From the NCBI GenBank assembly GCA_003225455.1, contig QIAB01000031.1, positions 1 through 59,340 on the forward strand: a stretch of DNA of 59,340 bases, given 5' to 3'. Below the pieces are notes generated by a model. That model saw nothing but the letters and a program-made list of their open reading frames with translations, was not told the origin of the DNA and ran no database searches. The DNA is from Acidobacteriota bacterium (GTDB lineage Bacteria; Acidobacteriota; Terriglobia; Terriglobales; Acidobacteriaceae). Made by a program: the position numbers and the translations under genes. Of this stretch, positions 17,761-28,560 are shown piece by piece; the first letter of the stretch is position 1, and the number at the start of each line of letters is the position of its first letter.

Positions 17761-17848
17761 ATTTTTCAATCTCTTCTTCTTCGTGCAGCGGATAACCCTG
17801 CCCGGCGAAGGGCATCTCAATAACCTAGACTTAATTAAAGAGCGAGAG

Positions 17849-18307
17849 ATGGGTTGGGTTACCGGCCAAATTATGCATCGGGCGGGTCACCGGGGAGAAC
17901 AAAATCCGCCGGAAACGCCTGCGGAGAACTCCCTGGGGTTGCGTGCCGAACAGCGCTGGGCGCATCTCGCAGAGGGCTTCAAGCACGACGTCGAAGAGTT
18001 TAATCGTCACAAGGGCAATGCCGCTTTCCAACAAATCTCCGATTCCAAGTGTCGTATTTCAAATCCCGCTGCCAGCACCGCAGTGATCGTCACCGCTGAT
18101 CTTGATGCGCAAACCATTGAATATCAGTACGAGCCCGAAGACGATAACACCGCCGTCCCGGAAGATGGAATTCTCACCCTGCGGAAATCAGACCGCTCCA
18201 TAAACATCTACTCCGCCGACCAGAAGCTCAACTTCGAGCAGGCGCGGCGTCTGGTCCTTGAGCCCGTGCTGTTTCCTGGCCCAACTAGTGATCTGCAGGT
18301 GGCTTGA
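17849..18307 (+). CDS. Hypothetical protein
   Basis: 152 residues from the ATG at 17849. The N-terminal half is hydrophilic with EQRWAHLAEGFKHDVEEFNR (a likely helix). The C-terminal half looks like alternating strands (STAVIVTADLDAQTIEYQYE, GILTLRKSDRS, INIYS). No family recognised. It has no signal peptide, so it is presumably cytoplasmic. Its stop lies directly next to that of the convergent gene at 18308. Confidence 0.6.
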   Translation: MGWVTGQIMHRAGHRGEQNPPETPAENSLGLRAEQRWAHLAEGFKHDVEEFNRHKGNAAFQQISDSKCRISNPAASTAVIVTADLDAQTIEYQYEPEDDNTAVPEDGILTLRKSDRSINIYSADQKLNFEQARRLVLEPVLFPGPTSDLQVA

Positions 18308-18577
18308 TTACACACCCTTTTTCTGCTGCACTGTGTTCAAGCATTTCGTGTAAAGCTCGAGCAGGTGTGCGGCGTATTCCTCCGGCTTCGAAGCAGCTCC
18401 ACTTCCCTGAAAACCCACTCCCGAGGCAGTGGTACGGCCATAACCTGTCGTCATTGCGATGAATTTCATGAGATCCAGCGCGATGTCCTCATTACGCCGG
18501 GATCCGGCCGTGAGCGTGGGTACTTCATCCATGAAGGCCTCCGTGGGGATGCGAATGCTAGGAATCTCGTCGTCCAT
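18308..18577 (-). CDS. Small hypothetical protein
   Basis: 89 residues. Starts MDDEIPSIRIPTEAFMDEVP and has a helical C-terminus (YAAHLLELYTKCLNTVQQ). It resembles small soluble acidobacterial proteins of unknown role. Convergent, end to end, with the preceding gene. Confidence 0.55.
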   Translation of the reverse strand: MDDEIPSIRIPTEAFMDEVPTLTAGSRRNEDIALDLMKFIAMTTGYGRTTASGVGFQGSGAASKPEEYAAHLLELYTKCLNTVQQKKGV

Positions 18578-18737
18578 GAGAAAACCGTGGGCAGAAGTTG
18601 ATGATAACAGAAGAATTGTGGGTTCGGATTAGCCGCTCGCCGAGGACATTAGGCGTCTTTTATTTCAGGAAAAACGGACGTCAAATCTAAAGGTTAGCTG
18701 AGAGCTTGCCGATTGAACGGTGATGGAGGAAAGTTCT

Positions 18738-18911
18738 ATGATTAAGCCTGTCGCCCATTCCAGTCCCGCTGACCAAGCCGAACAAACTCGCAGCACCCAT
18801 GCCAAACCGGTCGTTCAAAAAGCGAATGACAAGAACCAGCCTGCAAGTGTTCAGGATAGCGTCACGTTGAAGAACACCAGCGACGTGGATCACGACGGAG
18901 ACACGAAGTAA
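18738..18911 (+). CDS. Small polar protein
   Basis: 57 residues from the ATG at 18738, with GGAGGA nine bases upstream. The protein is polar and disordered-looking and ends ASVQDSVTLKNTSDVDHDGD. The DSVTLK segment resembles a short motif of many unexplained small proteins, but no function is known. Confidence 0.5.
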   Translation: MIKPVAHSSPADQAEQTRSTHAKPVVQKANDKNQPASVQDSVTLKNTSDVDHDGDTK

Positions 18912-19133
18912 CCCACAACTCCTTCTTTCCGGTGCATTTTTCGACCGAAGCGCCACGACCTGAGGGGAGTCGGGCCAACTGGTCCTACTCCCTCGGCTGG
19001 CGCTTCGCGCGAAGGCAGTCATTCGGGATGCAGAAAAATCCATTCCGTGGCGTAAGAGGAAATTTATCGGAAGTGTTCTCACACGGAGAGGGTACCCACG
19101 GCTGCGCGATCCCGGGGGAATCCTTACCTTCGG

Positions 19134-19649
19134 TTAGGAGATCGGTTCTATCCTCTGCACTCGAATCAGGTTGCTGCTCGACTCGAGATTACCGAATACG
19201 CGCACCCGCCGTCCTTCATACTGCTTGGCTTTATCCTGATCGTCCAGCTTGTAGGAACTTGTGTCAGAGACCTTCAGGACGTATGTGTCGCCTTCTTTGC
19301 TGATGGTACCGGTAAAGCTCTGGGTAGCTGGCTGCACCTGCTGATCCTGGTCCGGCGACTGGGATGCGCTAGGTGGCTGACTTGGCTTCTGCTCGGGCGG
19401 AGCAGACGGCGTCGGCTGTTGTGGCGGAGCTGTATCCGGGCGAGGCTCCGGAGTAGGCGTCTGTGAGGGCGACTGCTGCAAAGGCTGCGGCTCTTGCATT
19501 TCCGACCAGGCGATCAGTTGGGAACCCAGAACCTGACCGTCAGGAAGCGGGCTCTCATCTTCATTAGGATTAGGCCTACCTTGTTGAGCGATCCCTGCGG
19601 AAAAGGCAAAAAGAAGGAACAAGCAAAGGGCACAAAGCTGGTATTTCAT
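19134..19649 (-). CDS. Secreted DUF5818 protein with Pro/Gln-rich linker
   Basis: 171 residues from the ATG at 19649. Signal peptide (LCALCLFLLFAFSAGIAQ), then a long Pro/Gln/Ser-rich linker (about 45-110), then a C-terminal DUF5818 module: FTGTISKEGDTYVLKV, SYKLDDQDKAKQYEGRRVRV, FGNLESSSNLIRVQRI. The module is a small OB-like beta domain frequent in Acidobacteriota. The linker suggests cell-surface anchoring or spacing. Function unknown. Confidence 0.75.
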   Translation of the reverse strand: MKYQLCALCLFLLFAFSAGIAQQGRPNPNEDESPLPDGQVLGSQLIAWSEMQEPQPLQQSPSQTPTPEPRPDTAPPQQPTPSAPPEQKPSQPPSASQSPDQDQQVQPATQSFTGTISKEGDTYVLKVSDTSSYKLDDQDKAKQYEGRRVRVFGNLESSSNLIRVQRIEPIS

Positions 19650-19927
19650 AACCACTCCACAGAACCACACACTAACTTTACGAATGAATGTGCACGTCAT
19701 AGGCCAGCTATAACCTGCTGCAAGCACGGCAAGCGCAGATCAAGGCGGGGCGGCATCGTGCAATTTCTGCGGGCGTACCTTAGAAAATTCGCCTTAGGGG
19801 AAAGCCTGTATGCCGGGAAATAGGGCTGGTCCTTCTGAGTCCGTGAGGCATCAAAAGAGTACCTTCTACGCGAGATCGGAATCGGCCTATCATCTTGCTC
19901 TGTAGACCCAACTGGGAGGTTGTTGCT

Positions 19928-20119
19928 ATGGCAGCGAGTCAGGTGGTGCTTTATTTTGACAGGCAGGAAGATGCCCTGCTTTTCACGCTGGCTGCCAGCT
20001 CCGTCATTTCCGCTGAGGCGCCCGGTCGCGCCAATGAGGCCCTGGCGAAAATCGGCACAGAAATCCGCAAGGCTAGCCGCATAAAGACCGAAGGCGTCCT
20101 GAACCCCTCAACAAGTTAA
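19928..20119 (+). CDS. Small hypothetical protein
   Basis: 63 residues from the ATG at 19928 (GGAGG lies about nine bases upstream). It reads MAASQVVLYFDRQEDALLFT then AASSVISAE..., a likely strand-helix element. No family recognised. Confidence 0.5.
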   Translation: MAASQVVLYFDRQEDALLFTLAASSVISAEAPGRANEALAKIGTEIRKASRIKTEGVLNPSTS

Positions 20120-20277
20120 CCGGACGGACGTGCCGCAATTCCAGGGTAAAAGCAGCCGAAAATTCCAAATTACTGCCCAAATCATCAGGAAAACCATTCA
20201 GCAGATCGGATGCGACTTGCATCCGACGCATGTGTTGGAAGATAGGTGTGCGTGGACAAAGGGGCACGGTTACACAG

Positions 20278-20487
20278 TTAACGAGCGCGGGCTATGGCGA
20301 TAGGCTTTGCAGCAGGCTTCTTCTTGGCGACGTCAAGTATGCCCACTCTGACGTCGCCCCAGCGTCCGATGTCGCCACCGCAGTCGGTACAGGTGACGAT
20401 GCTCTCATCCGTCGAATGGGCCGGGACAGTGATTCTATTGCCGCCGCACTTGCGGCACCTAAGGGGAGTGTTTATGTTCGATTGCAT
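20278..20487 (-). CDS. Zinc-ribbon protein
   Basis: 69 residues with two CxxC pairs (CRKC at the N-terminus and CTDC about 20 residues later), forming a single zinc ribbon, followed by a Lys/Ala-rich basic tail (AKKKPAAKPIAIARAR). It may bind nucleic acid. ATG at 20487 preferred to GTG at 20499. Confidence 0.6.
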   Translation of the reverse strand: MQSNINTPLRCRKCGGNRITVPAHSTDESIVTCTDCGGDIGRWGDVRVGILDVAKKKPAAKPIAIARAR

Positions 20488-20637
20488 CGGCTCGGTCACG
20501 GTGGCGCCTCCGTCCGAGTGGAAATAGGCCCAAAATATACGCCTAGGCGACCTGGCACTTCAAGGCGCACCTAAGAAAATTTCTTTTATCCGCAGCGAAC
20601 CATCGACTTCAACCCCACTTCAACGAGTCCGCATGAG

Positions 20638-21066
20638 TCAGTCATCCAAATCAATCCGAACCGTACGCAGTTCAGTTCCTAGGAGGCGCACGACGCTGGC
20701 ATTCCCGGCGCTGCTTGGTAACTGACTCGCGAGCCATCGTTGACGCTCCCGCGGATTATCCTCGGGCAACAAATGCGCTGTGCCCGTGTGCCACCGGGCC
20801 AGAATCCCCCTACGCAATTTCAGCCGCACGCGCGGGTTACCCGCAATATTGCGAACGTACCCTGCCTTCATGCCGTGTTCGGCCACAATCCAGAACTGAT
20901 TGCCAACTCTTCCGTCGCCCACTGGAGTACGCCGCGGTTTTCCGGTCTTGCGACCAATAGTCTCAAGGAGCGCATACCCTGGCGGTGCAATGCCAAGCGC
21001 AAACAAAATCTTGATCGGCGGATTGAGAAAATACTTTTGCAGCAGGTGAACAATCCGATATTTCAT
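20638..21066 (-). CDS. Deazaflavin-dependent nitroreductase family protein (DUF385)
   Basis: 142 residues of the Ddn/FDOR split-barrel family: LLETIGRKTGKPRRTPVGDG, FWIVAEHG, YVRNIAGNPRVRLKLRRG, ARWHTGTAHLL. In Actinobacteria these use F420H2; whether this organism makes F420 cannot be told from the window. ATG at 21066 is the typical start; an in-frame start at 21114 is less likely. It lies about 200 bases downstream of the sugar-oxidation operon. Confidence 0.85.
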   Translation of the reverse strand: MKYRIVHLLQKYFLNPPIKILFALGIAPPGYALLETIGRKTGKPRRTPVGDGRVGNQFWIVAEHGMKAGYVRNIAGNPRVRLKLRRGILARWHTGTAHLLPEDNPRERQRWLASQLPSSAGNASVVRLLGTELRTVRIDLDD

Positions 21067-21264
21067 TTGTGCGCCTGCACCTATCTTAAGCGATTGACCA
21101 CGCTGGTTCTTCACTGCGTACGTTTGCTTCGGTGTTTTCCTGTGCAGGGAGAAACTGGTCCGGAAGCGAGAGAAAGCGTAGCTTTCTGGCTCCTAAGCGA
21201 CAAGTTTGGTGGACAAGTCGAAAAGATGTTGGATGGCTTTAGTTGTCGCAGCTCGCAAATTAAT

Positions 21265-23310
21265 TCAACAGCTGGAACTGGTCACGAATTGGACTGCGGC
21301 AGGCCGAATCGGAGTTGCCGGTTTTTCCAAACTTCCTGTTTCAGGTCGGATCGCATAGACGTCCTCGACCGTAGCGCGCAAAAGTTCCGCCGCACTCCAT
21401 GCTTGCGCAATGCAGCCGACGGGGCAATGAGGCGGGTCGCCCTCGAAGATTTCAGAGATGTGTCCCAAGCCGGCGTCGCCAAGATGCTCCTTTAGTGGAG
21501 TCAGCCAAACCTTGGCCTGCCGTCGTGTCGATTCGGTCTCGCCGTTCACCTTTATATACGCCGTGATGAAGGGCCCCATCAGCCAGGGCCAGACCGTACC
21601 TTGGTGGTAAGCGCCATCGCGGCTGGCGCCGTCGCCTGTGTAACGGCCTCGGTACTGAGGATCGCTGGGAGCGAGACTGCGCAGCCCAAATGGTGTCAGT
21701 AGGTGTTGCTGCACCGTCTCCACCACCTGCTTCGCGCGCTCGGGACTGAGCATCGAATGCGGCAAGCTCACGGCGAATATTTGATTCGGACGAATACTCG
21801 CGTCCGGCGCACCGCCATTGATCACGTCATAGAGGTAACCGCCCTGTTCATTCCACAGCAGGCGATTGAAGCTCCACTTAGCCAAAGCAGCCATGTTGAT
21901 GTAGCGCTTGCGTCCAGCTTCATCTCCAAAGCGCGTTGCGAGATCTTCCATGATGCAAAGCGCGTTGTACCAGAGCGCCTGGATTTCCACAGGCTTGCCC
22001 CGGCGCGGTGTAACCACCCAATCACCGACTTTGGCATCCATCCACGTCAGTTGCACCCCGGTCTCGCCGGAACTAAGAAGACCGCTAGGATCGACCTTGA
22101 TTCCGAACCTGGTGCCCCGGACGTGCCAGCCGATAATATCGGTCAGCACGCCATACAGATCGTTGCGCACGAACTCCAGATCACCTGTATACGCGACCAA
22201 CGCGCGAACCGCCTCAAAAAACCAGAGTGTTGCATCTACAGTGTTGTACTCGGGCGTCTCGCCGGCATCAGGAAAGCGGTTAGGAAGCATGCCGCGGTCG
22301 ACATGCTGAGCGAAGGTGCGCAAAACACTGCGGGCGACGTCATAGCGGTGGCTCGGCAGCGTCAGACCCGGGAGCGCAATCACGGTATCGCGGCCCCAGT
22401 CGCTGAACCAATGGTAGCCAGCAATGACGGACTTTTGGTCACCGCGGGAGACGATGAATTGGTCGGATGCCATCACCAACGACTTCACAAATTCATCCTC
22501 GATGGGAGAGCGCAGCGCATTCGCGCGACGAGACGCTTCAGCGTGCCGGTACTCAATGGCTGCTGCTGCGGTGCGTTGTTCGGTGGACGCGATGACCGTT
22601 GCCTTACCTTGCAGGCTTATATCGAAGCGAAGAACGCAGGGATTAAACAGATCTTCGCTAAAATCGAGCCCACGCTCACGCTCGGCATCGTACTCGAAGT
22701 TGCGATACCAATGGCCTGTGGTTTCCACTTGTGTTGCATCATTCGCAAGATAGAGCGGCGGTAGGCCCGCATAGGGAGAAACGCGGGTTAAGCCGGGCTG
22801 GACATCGATTCTGCCATCTATCGCGTTGTTCTCATGCGTCAGGCTGTGGTAGTCGCGGAAGGCAATCAGGGGGCGAAGTTCCAACTGGGCAGTGCGCGAA
22901 GGCCGAGTATTCTTAATTTCGAACTGGACAACAGTGGTGTTCTCGCCTTGTACCATGAATACGGCTTTCTCAATCTCGATTCCATCCACCTCGAACGTGA
23001 AGACAGGGAATGGGTCGAGGCGGAACTGCCTTAAATATTGGAAGCCTTGCGGATGCACAGCGTTCGGATACCGGTTGGTACAGAGTTCGAAACGATTACC
23101 ATCGACGACCAGGGTCTCTTCGAGCTTCGACAGCAGGACGAAGCGGCCGACTGGCGGCCTGGTCGCGGCGACCAGAAGGCCGTGATAGCGGCGTGTGTTG
23201 ACTCCATTCACGGTTGAGGAGGCGAACCCACCAATTCCGTTCGTCTCGAGCCATTCACGGCGAAGAGACGCATCGAGGTTCCCAAGCAGGTCTCGTCCAA
23301 TGCGGATCAT
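21265..23310 (-). CDS. Amylo-alpha-1,6-glucosidase (glycogen debranching enzyme, GH133)
   Basis: A 681-residue enzyme that hydrolyses alpha-1,6 branch glucosyl residues. N-terminal beta-rich domain (LETNGIGGFASSTVNG then RRYHGLLVAA) and C-terminal (alpha/alpha)6 barrel: YHWFSDWGRDTVIALPGL with the catalytic Asp region, ETPEYNTVDATLWFFEA, and DGAYHQGTVWPWLMGPF. These are hallmark motifs of the archaeal/bacterial debranching family. The ATG at 23310 overlaps the NDH-2 stop by four bases (ATGA). A longer frame to 23778 is antisense-free but overlaps that gene and is rejected. Last gene of the ten-gene operon. Confidence 0.93.
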   Translation of the reverse strand: MIRIGRDLLGNLDASLRREWLETNGIGGFASSTVNGVNTRRYHGLLVAATRPPVGRFVLLSKLEETLVVDGNRFELCTNRYPNAVHPQGFQYLRQFRLDPFPVFTFEVDGIEIEKAVFMVQGENTTVVQFEIKNTRPSRTAQLELRPLIAFRDYHSLTHENNAIDGRIDVQPGLTRVSPYAGLPPLYLANDATQVETTGHWYRNFEYDAERERGLDFSEDLFNPCVLRFDISLQGKATVIASTEQRTAAAAIEYRHAEASRRANALRSPIEDEFVKSLVMASDQFIVSRGDQKSVIAGYHWFSDWGRDTVIALPGLTLPSHRYDVARSVLRTFAQHVDRGMLPNRFPDAGETPEYNTVDATLWFFEAVRALVAYTGDLEFVRNDLYGVLTDIIGWHVRGTRFGIKVDPSGLLSSGETGVQLTWMDAKVGDWVVTPRRGKPVEIQALWYNALCIMEDLATRFGDEAGRKRYINMAALAKWSFNRLLWNEQGGYLYDVINGGAPDASIRPNQIFAVSLPHSMLSPERAKQVVETVQQHLLTPFGLRSLAPSDPQYRGRYTGDGASRDGAYHQGTVWPWLMGPFITAYIKVNGETESTRRQAKVWLTPLKEHLGDAGLGHISEIFEGDPPHCPVGCIAQAWSAAELLRATVEDVYAIRPETGSLEKPATPIRPAAVQFVTSSSC

Positions 23311-24686
23311 GGCAAAGTCTCCAGTGACGCAACCTGTCCTGCGTCGATGTCCGGCAGGGAAATGTCCGGCAGGGGAACCTGCGGTTCCATTCCATTTTTG
23401 TGCGAAATCGTGGGCGCTCGGAATGTCTGGAACTGCACCAAGTCCTTGGTGAACAGCAGATTCAGCGTCCAGTCGAGCGCCACCCGGAGTTTTTTCTCGA
23501 AACGGGGCAGTTTGCTCAGGTAAATCGTGCGCCAGAGCCACCAGGCTGCGAATCCCGAGAAGTTGATTCCAAAAATATTGGCGACCCCAGTGCGCCGTCC
23601 AATAGCAGCCAGCTGACCGATAGTTGAGAACGAAAACGGTTTCAATATTCCGCCACGCACGCTGGCAATAAGGTTGGTGGCGAGGGTCTTCCCCTCGCGC
23701 AGTGCGTGTTGGGCTGTTGGAGGATGATATTGTCCCGTCTTCCGGTCGGGCACCAGCGCACAATCGCCCAAAGCCCACACTCCGGGCCAGCCCGAAACCT
23801 GCAGCATTTCGTCCACCTTCAGACGGCCGCGTTCTTTTGCGCAGGGGAGCGAATCGAGCACAGGATTCGGGGAAGTGCCAGCAGTCCAGATGAGAGCCTT
23901 GCTTTCGATGGTTTCGCCCGTACTCAGTTGCACGCTGTTGTCTGTGACTCCGGTGACCCGCGTGTTAACGCGAATTTCGACTTTCCGTTCTGTGAGTTTC
24001 TTTTCAGTGTAGCGTCCAAGTTTTTCGCCCAATTCAGGGAGAATCACGTTTCCTGGATGTACGAGCACGACCCGCAGCATGTCTTCACGCAAATTGGAAT
24101 AAAAGGGCACGGCTTCCCGAACAAAATCGTTGATGCCAGCGATGGTCTCGACCCCGGCAAAGCCGCCTCCTGCTACTACGAAGGTGAGCAGCGGCCGCCG
24201 CACAGCGGCGCAACACTCCGTATCGGCTTCCTCCAGATGGGCGATGAGACGATTGCGGAGGTGAATGGCATCGCCCAGTGATTTCATGGTGAGCGCCCGT
24301 TCCTCAAGCCCGGGCAGGTTGAAGAAGTTGGTGATTGAGCCGAGGCCAATCACGAGATGATCGTATGGCAGTTCATGGTGGTGATGGTCAAAGCCATGGG
24401 ATACGCTGACGCGATTGCGCTCGAGATCAATAGATTCGACCTCTCCGGCAAAGAAATTGATCCGCTTGAGCAGCTTGCGGACGGGATTCACGATGTTGGT
24501 CAAGTCCAGATCGCTGGCTGCCACCTCGTGCAACATTGGGGTGAACAGGAAGAAATTGTCCCGGTTCACGAGCGTTATCTCGACATCCGGATCGCGAGCC
24601 AGCGTGTCATCAAGATGAATCGCCGCGTGCAGCCCGGCAAAACCGCCGCCAAGGATGACAATACGAGTTTTCTTTGCTTCAGCCAC
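23307..24686 (-). CDS. Type II NADH dehydrogenase (NAD(P)/FAD-dependent oxidoreductase)
   Basis: 459 residues, two dinucleotide folds: ILGGGFAGLHAAIHL near the start (FAD) and VVAGGGFAGVET around 170 (NADH). LIWTAGTSPNPV and WALGDCALVPD match NDH-2 enzymes, which pass electrons from NADH to quinone without proton pumping. A hydrophobic/amphipathic C-terminal segment (FAAWWLWRTIYLSKLPRFEK) fits membrane attachment. It lies between glucose dehydrogenase and the debranching enzyme and could reoxidise the NADH made there. Confidence 0.92.
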   Translation of the reverse strand: MAEAKKTRIVILGGGFAGLHAAIHLDDTLARDPDVEITLVNRDNFFLFTPMLHEVAASDLDLTNIVNPVRKLLKRINFFAGEVESIDLERNRVSVSHGFDHHHHELPYDHLVIGLGSITNFFNLPGLEERALTMKSLGDAIHLRNRLIAHLEEADTECCAAVRRPLLTFVVAGGGFAGVETIAGINDFVREAVPFYSNLREDMLRVVLVHPGNVILPELGEKLGRYTEKKLTERKVEIRVNTRVTGVTDNSVQLSTGETIESKALIWTAGTSPNPVLDSLPCAKERGRLKVDEMLQVSGWPGVWALGDCALVPDRKTGQYHPPTAQHALREGKTLATNLIASVRGGILKPFSFSTIGQLAAIGRRTGVANIFGINFSGFAAWWLWRTIYLSKLPRFEKKLRVALDWTLNLLFTKDLVQFQTFRAPTISHKNGMEPQVPLPDISLPDIDAGQVASLETLP

Positions 24687-24724
24687 GATTACTTGTCCTC
24701 AACTGCGACCCACAAAGCCGGGAA

Positions 24725-25828
24725 CTATAGGTCAGCAACTTCGCAAAATACTTTGATCGAACCGTTGGCGCTCGTCAGCTTCTTGAAAAGTTCAGTAAAA
24801 TTTTCCAGACCGCGCACAGGGTCGGTCAGCAGCCGGCTCAGCCACCCAGGGTATTCGGCTTCGGCCTGGGACATGTCCCGTACACCCATCTCGAAATATT
24901 CTCGATTGGCGTTCACCGTGCCCACCATGACCTTGTTGCCCAAGACAAATTCCAGATTGATGCGGTCAGCAGGCACCTGAATCATGCGGTCTCCGCCGGT
25001 GACGCTGGAAAGTACGAGCACACCATTCTTGCCAAGCGCTTGCATGCTGTCGAACACAACACCGGAGTTGCCGGTGGCCTCAAAAACCAAGTCAAAGGGC
25101 CCAAATTTCTTCCCACCTTCGACGATCGGCACCTCTTGTGTAATCAGATATCTCGCACCAATGGCTTCGATAAGGTCGGCATTCAGATTAGGTTTGGGAT
25201 TGCGGGCAAAGGTGGTCACCTCAATACCGCGCAGCCTGAGAGCCAACGTTGCCAGCAGGCCGATGGTGCCTGCGCCCATTACGGCGGCGCGGCGGGGACG
25301 CCAAACTTTCAGCCGGCGTTGGATTTCATACGCCTGGTGAATACCTTTTTCGACGACCGTCATTGGCTCGAGCAACACGCCTACCTGCTTCAACCCTTGC
25401 GGCACCTTCACGACAAATTCGACATCATCCACGTAATGCTCCGTCAAAAAGCCGTGACGTAGATTGATACCGCGCTCGAAATAAGTGTCATCGGTCGTCA
25501 TGTCATTGGTGCCGATCAAATCGTAAATACTCCGGCCGGGACGTCGTACAGTGGCAACCACAAAGTCGCCGGGCTTCAACTCGGTGACATTGGGACCAAC
25601 GGCTTCGACCTGCCCGAAGCCTTCGTGGCCGATCACCAGGAAATCGTATCCGGGAGGAGCTGCGCCGTATTCGGCGGCATTGATTTCTTTATCGGTGCCG
25701 TCCACACCGACGCGCAAAACCTTGACCAGCACGCCCCGCCCATCCGCTACTTCATCTACCGAGGGCTTGGTCAGGTCCGCAAGGTGGACGCTGTTCGCCT
25801 TGCCGGGAAACACACTGATAGCTTTCAT
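24725..25828 (-). CDS. Glucose 1-dehydrogenase (MDR family)
   Basis: 367 residues of the zinc-type MDR family closest to archaeal glucose dehydrogenases: [40 protein letters not shown] (GHE zinc region), [12 protein letters not shown], the Rossmann [20 protein letters not shown], and the C-terminal glucose-dehydrogenase region. It would oxidise glucose to gluconolactone with NAD(P). Context supports it: two alpha-glucan hydrolases and NDH-2 are in the same operon. Confidence 0.88.
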   Translation of the reverse strand: MKAISVFPGKANSVHLADLTKPSVDEVADGRGVLVKVLRVGVDGTDKEINAAEYGAAPPGYDFLVIGHEGFGQVEAVGPNVTELKPGDFVVATVRRPGRSIYDLIGTNDMTTDDTYFERGINLRHGFLTEHYVDDVEFVVKVPQGLKQVGVLLEPMTVVEKGIHQAYEIQRRLKVWRPRRAAVMGAGTIGLLATLALRLRGIEVTTFARNPKPNLNADLIEAIGARYLITQEVPIVEGGKKFGPFDLVFEATGNSGVVFDSMQALGKNGVLVLSSVTGGDRMIQVPADRINLEFVLGNKVMVGTVNANREYFEMGVRDMSQAEAEYPGWLSRLLTDPVRGLENFTELFKKLTSANGSIKVFCEVADL

Positions 25829-25856
25829 CTCATCTCTCCATTCAAAAGTGATTTTC

Positions 25857-28541
25857 TTAGTCGGCGAAAGCTACTCCAGCCGAATGCTCGCGCTTCCTGC
25901 GTTTGCTCGACTCGCCGCTCTGTTGCAGTATCTTGGTAACGAGACCGGTCCAACCCGTCTGATGGCTCGCGCCAACGCCTCTGCCGGTGTCGCCGTGGAA
26001 ATACTCGTGAAACAGAATGAGATCGTTCCAGTTCGGATCATTCTGGAATTTCTCAATACCCTGATAGACGGGCCGCTCACCGTTCTCATTTCTCAGGAAG
26101 ATCTTCGCGAGCCGGCGCGAAAGCTCGGCCGCTACTTCCCACAGCGTGAGCATGTTTCCCGAGTGCGCCGGAAATTCAACTTTGAAATCGTCGCCGAGGT
26201 AGTGATGGAATTTCTGCAGCGACTCGATCAGCAGGTAGTTCGTAGGAAACCAGATCGGGCCACGCCAGTTGGAATTGCCGCCAAACAGCCCGGTGCTGGA
26301 TTCTGCCGGCTCATAGTTGACTCGGTACTCCATTCCGTTCACGGCGAGAGTGTACGGGTGATCTTTGTGGCGCCGGGAAAGAGCGCGGATGCCATATGGC
26401 GACAGGAACTCATTCTCGTCCAGCATCACCTGAAGCACGCGGCGCAACTGGTCTCGGCCAACAATCGATAACAATCTTCTTTCCGCCATGCCGCGAGTGC
26501 GCATGCAGGCCACATTGCCGATAAGGTCCGGACGGTTGTCAATGAACCATTCCAGCCGGCGCTTGAACCCTGGCAAGCGCTCCAGCAGTTCCGGCTCGAG
26601 CGTCTCGACTGCGAACAGCGGGATGAGCCCCACCATGGACCGAATCCGCATAGGATATTTGCGCCCGTCGGAGAATCTCAGGACGTCATAGAAGAAACCA
26701 TCCATCTCGTCCCACAATCCCATGCCGTCGCTGCCGCGATGGTTCATGGCGTGGGCGATGTAGATGAAGTGCTCCCAGAACTTGCTGGCTACGTCTTCAT
26801 AAGCGGGGTCTTCACTGGCGAGCTCCAGAGCGATGGCGAGCAAGTTCAGGGTGTACATCGCCATCCAGCTGGTACCGTCCGACTGCTCGATGTAGCCGCC
26901 GGTCGGGAGCGGAGCGCTGCGGTCGAATACGCCAATGTTATCGAGACCCAAAAATCCGCCCTGGAAAATGTTCATACCGTCAGCGTCTTTGCGGTTCACC
27001 CACCAGGTAAAATTCAGCAGCAACTTGTGGAAGACTCGCTCGAGGAATGCACGGTCTCCCTTGCCATTGCGCTTCTTATCGATTTTGTACACGCGCCATG
27101 CGGCCCACGCATGGACTGGCGGATTCACGTCACCAAACGCCCACTCATAGGCCGGAAGCTGCCCATTCGGGTGCATATACCACTCCCGCAGCAGCAGCAC
27201 GAGCTGTTCTTTGGCAAACTCGCAATCCACCAACGCGAGCGGGACGCAGTGGAAAGCTAAGTCCCAAGCGGCGTACCACGGGTATTCCCACTTGTCGGGC
27301 ATGGAAATGACATCAGCGTTGTAGAGGTGCGGCCACTCCTTGTTGCGGCCATTGGTCCGCTCGGCCGGGGGTGGGGGATTCCCCGGATCACCTTGCAACC
27401 ACTGCCTCACGACGTAGTGGTAGAACTGTTTTGACCACAGCATCCCAGCGAAGCCCTGACGCATGACGTTCTGCGCGTCCGGCGAGAGGTCCTGTGGAAT
27501 AACGGTACTGTAGAAGGCATCCGCTTCGTTTTTGCGCAGGGTGAAAAGCCGGTCGAAACCGTCGAAAGCGGCTTTCGGGACTCCGGAAAAATCGATGTCG
27601 GTAAGGCGCAGTCGAACCGTTACGGTCGCGCCGGCAGGAATCTGCAACTTGTAGTGCACCGCAGTCTTCGTACCCATAGGCTCGGCGGCCACAGCATCCT
27701 TTCTGCCGTTCACAACGTAGTCGTTAATGCCATCTTTCACACAGGCGCAGCGATTCTCGACCCCATAGAGCCGTTCAAGGTTAGTTTCGTTTTCTGTGAA
27801 GAGCAGCTCGGGTGAGCCTTCGTAATAAAGCCATCGCTTGCCCAAGCTGGGGTGGTCGAGTTCAATGGCGCCAGGAAGCTGGCGCATGTCGGGACGGGCT
27901 ACATCCTCACCCCACGACCATGTATTCCGGAACCAGATCGTTGGTAACAGCCGCAGGGCTGCACTCTCCGGCCCGCGATTCGTACCAGTAATCTTTATCA
28001 GAATGTCTTCAGCGTCGCCTTTGGCATACTCGACGAACACGTCGAAGTAGCGGTCGTTCTCGAATACGCCCGTGTCAAGCAGTTCAAATTCCGGCTGGTC
28101 CTTTCCACGACGGCGGTTTTCCTCGACCAACTGAGTGTAGGGAAATTCCGCTTGCGGATACTTGTACAGATACTTCATGTACGAATGGGTCGGAGTGCTG
28201 TCCAGGTAAAAGTAATATTCCTTCACATCCTCGCCGTGATTCCCCTCATTCCCGGTGAGTCCAAACAGCCGCTCCTTGAGAATTGGATCGCGCTCATTCC
28301 ACAGAGCCAGGGCAAAACAAATCAGCTGATGACGGTCGGAAATGCCGGCGAGACCGTCTTCATTCCAGCGGTAGGCGCGGGACCGGGCATGATCGTGCGG
28401 CAAGTATTCCCATGCGTTTCCGTAAGGGCTGTAATCTTCACGCACGGTGCCCCAGGCACGTTCGCTGAGATAAGGCCCCCACCGTTTCCAATGCTTTCTG
28501 CGATCGCGGGACTCCTGCAGGCGAATCTCTTCGGCAGTCAT
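25857..28541 (-). CDS. GH63-family glucosidase
   Basis: An 894-residue alpha-glucosidase-like enzyme of the GH63/MGH1 group. Start [39 protein letters not shown], then the (alpha/alpha)6 barrel: [40 protein letters not shown], and near the C-terminus [20 protein letters not shown]. No signal peptide, so cytoplasmic. The substrate is likely an alpha-glucoside such as a trehalose- or mannosylglycerate-type compound; the sequence does not decide. Confidence 0.9.
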   Translation of the reverse strand: MTAEEIRLQESRDRRKHWKRWGPYLSERAWGTVREDYSPYGNAWEYLPHDHARSRAYRWNEDGLAGISDRHQLICFALALWNERDPILKERLFGLTGNEGNHGEDVKEYYFYLDSTPTHSYMKYLYKYPQAEFPYTQLVEENRRRGKDQPEFELLDTGVFENDRYFDVFVEYAKGDAEDILIKITGTNRGPESAALRLLPTIWFRNTWSWGEDVARPDMRQLPGAIELDHPSLGKRWLYYEGSPELLFTENETNLERLYGVENRCACVKDGINDYVVNGRKDAVAAEPMGTKTAVHYKLQIPAGATVTVRLRLTDIDFSGVPKAAFDGFDRLFTLRKNEADAFYSTVIPQDLSPDAQNVMRQGFAGMLWSKQFYHYVVRQWLQGDPGNPPPPAERTNGRNKEWPHLYNADVISMPDKWEYPWYAAWDLAFHCVPLALVDCEFAKEQLVLLLREWYMHPNGQLPAYEWAFGDVNPPVHAWAAWRVYKIDKKRNGKGDRAFLERVFHKLLLNFTWWVNRKDADGMNIFQGGFLGLDNIGVFDRSAPLPTGGYIEQSDGTSWMAMYTLNLLAIALELASEDPAYEDVASKFWEHFIYIAHAMNHRGSDGMGLWDEMDGFFYDVLRFSDGRKYPMRIRSMVGLIPLFAVETLEPELLERLPGFKRRLEWFIDNRPDLIGNVACMRTRGMAERRLLSIVGRDQLRRVLQVMLDENEFLSPYGIRALSRRHKDHPYTLAVNGMEYRVNYEPAESSTGLFGGNSNWRGPIWFPTNYLLIESLQKFHHYLGDDFKVEFPAHSGNMLTLWEVAAELSRRLAKIFLRNENGERPVYQGIEKFQNDPNWNDLILFHEYFHGDTGRGVGASHQTGWTGLVTKILQQSGESSKRRKREHSAGVAFAD

Positions 28542-28560
28542 TTCAATTTCTCCCCACCAT